64,000 bases of DNA, taken from NCBI RefSeq assembly GCF_025698545.1, contig NC_068567.1, positions 59,091,371-59,155,370 on the forward strand, written 5' to 3'. Shown piece by piece: positions 63,309 to 64,000 of this stretch (position 1 is its first letter; every line of letters begins with the position of its first letter). The position numbers and the translations under genes were made by a program. This DNA is from Gossypium raimondii. Lineage: Eukaryota; Streptophyta; Magnoliopsida; Malvales; Malvaceae. Under the pieces are notes generated by a model. It did no database searches, was not told the DNA's origin, and saw only the letters and a list, made by a program, of their open reading frames with translations.

Positions 63309-63564
63309 TGTAACACCCCTCAAATTTTGAGTATTTACTCTTGGGCAACAATAATTTTCTCACTTTTGCGATTTAATCATTCCTTGCATTAATATGTCAT
63401 AATATACTTCTCAATGTTGGCATAACTCAAAATTTCCCTTTTTGTTACTTTATTTCCTTATTTTACTATACCAAGGATAATATCTTACTGTAGGAATTTT
63501 CAAAATATTACATTTGTGGTCCCGAAACCACTATTTCGACTAGGCCCAAATTCGGGCTATTACA
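63309..63564 (-). mobile_element. Short 3' LTR of an LTR element that continues beyond the window
   Basis: TGTAACACCCC at 63309 and GGGCTATTACA ending at 63564 form TGTAA/TTACA ends. The right part (GTGGTCCCGAAACCACTATTT) matches the end of the LTR at 58780-58826. Just outside lies a C-rich run and CCTTTA (63570-63581), which on the minus strand is a polypurine tract, as expected immediately before a 3' LTR. So the element is on the minus strand and its body lies to the right. Confidence 0.5.
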
Positions 63565-64000
63565 ACTCTCCCCCCCTTTAGGGATTTTCGTCCCCGAAAA
63601 TCTTTCCAAGAGTAGTTACTTCCAGCTCTCATGAAACACTTTCACTAACATTTCAGAATCACTAATCGATTTAATCTCATATATCTCTTTCCAATAAATA
63701 TATCACTATATCATACTTTCTGAAATATATATTTTTCATTTCGACTATCCGTCTTCATACTCGTGAATACGCATGCTTAAATACATACAACTCAAATCAT
63801 ATCTCGATAAATCAGTTCACTCCAAGAAAACAATTGAGTTGATTTTAACTATCAAATATTAACATATCAAAGTACTCTGTTTTCTTCATGCTGAAAATAC
63901 AGCTCACACACACAATATTTCAAAATTCTTTTAGCATGCAAATCACCAGAATCACCACATTTTAGCTCTGGAATTTCATCGTAGCAAAACAATTCACTTT
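63565..64000 (-). mobile_element. Internal region of the same LTR element, 3' end only
   Basis: Follows the polypurine tract. No coding match found in the visible 436 bases, which are AT-rich. Confidence 0.35.

Overview
This window is plant nuclear DNA: intron-containing genes with GT-AG splice sites, A+T-rich intergenic DNA, and many retrotransposon and DNA-transposon relics. Protein content (a nuclear LHCB6 antenna gene, class III peroxidases, a GPI-anchored lipid transfer protein, a SULTR sulfate transporter) shows a dicot. The LTR ends of the TGTAACACCC...TGTTACA type and the protein sequences are what I associate with cotton (Gossypium, Malvaceae). That species call is recognition from memory, not a search. 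I saw no rRNA or tRNA gene, CRISPR array or bacterial-type operon.

Layout. 0-2.6 kb: 3' end of a sulfate transporter (+), convergent with a two-exon GPI-anchored lipid transfer protein (-). 2.6-9.5 kb: AT-rich intergenic DNA with a roughly 0.9 kb fold-back element whose core is telomere-like. 9.6-15.9 kb: a nine-exon plastid-type PP2C phosphatase (-) whose N-terminal half carries six 72-residue acidic repeats. 16.46-20.27 kb: a complete, delimitable Mutator-like element with about 240-bp terminal inverted repeats and a perfect 9-bp target duplication. It carries a frameshifted plant-mobile-domain gene fragment facing an N-terminal transposase fragment. 21.8-23.2 kb: an atypical bHLH factor (-). 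24.4-27.4 kb: a 3.0 kb solo LTR with a perfect 5-bp target duplication. 29.7-30.6 kb: LHCB6/CP24 (+) with an upstream G-box.

33.6-60.3 kb is a class III peroxidase cluster of four copies. POD1 (-) looks intact. POD2 (+) is broken by three 1-bp homopolymer deletions. POD3 (+) looks intact and is nearly identical to POD2. POD4 (+) is a pseudogene whose last exon was hit by two independent solo LTRs. Between the copies lie a hAT-like element with 121-bp tandem repeats, a degenerate Ty1/copia RT-RNase H relic, a Ty3/gypsy gag relic (itself hit by a solo LTR) and a second MULE transposase fragment. 60.3-64 kb is transposon debris: a short inverted-repeat element, a copia gag-protease relic, and the 3' end of another LTR element that runs off the window.

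The genes do not form a pathway. The main biology is a locally amplifying secreted peroxidase family being duplicated, apparently homogenised and disrupted by retrotransposons, next to ordinary housekeeping and photosynthesis genes. Coding coordinates below are spans; exon limits given in the evidence were placed by hand from splice consensus, reading-frame continuity and family similarity.
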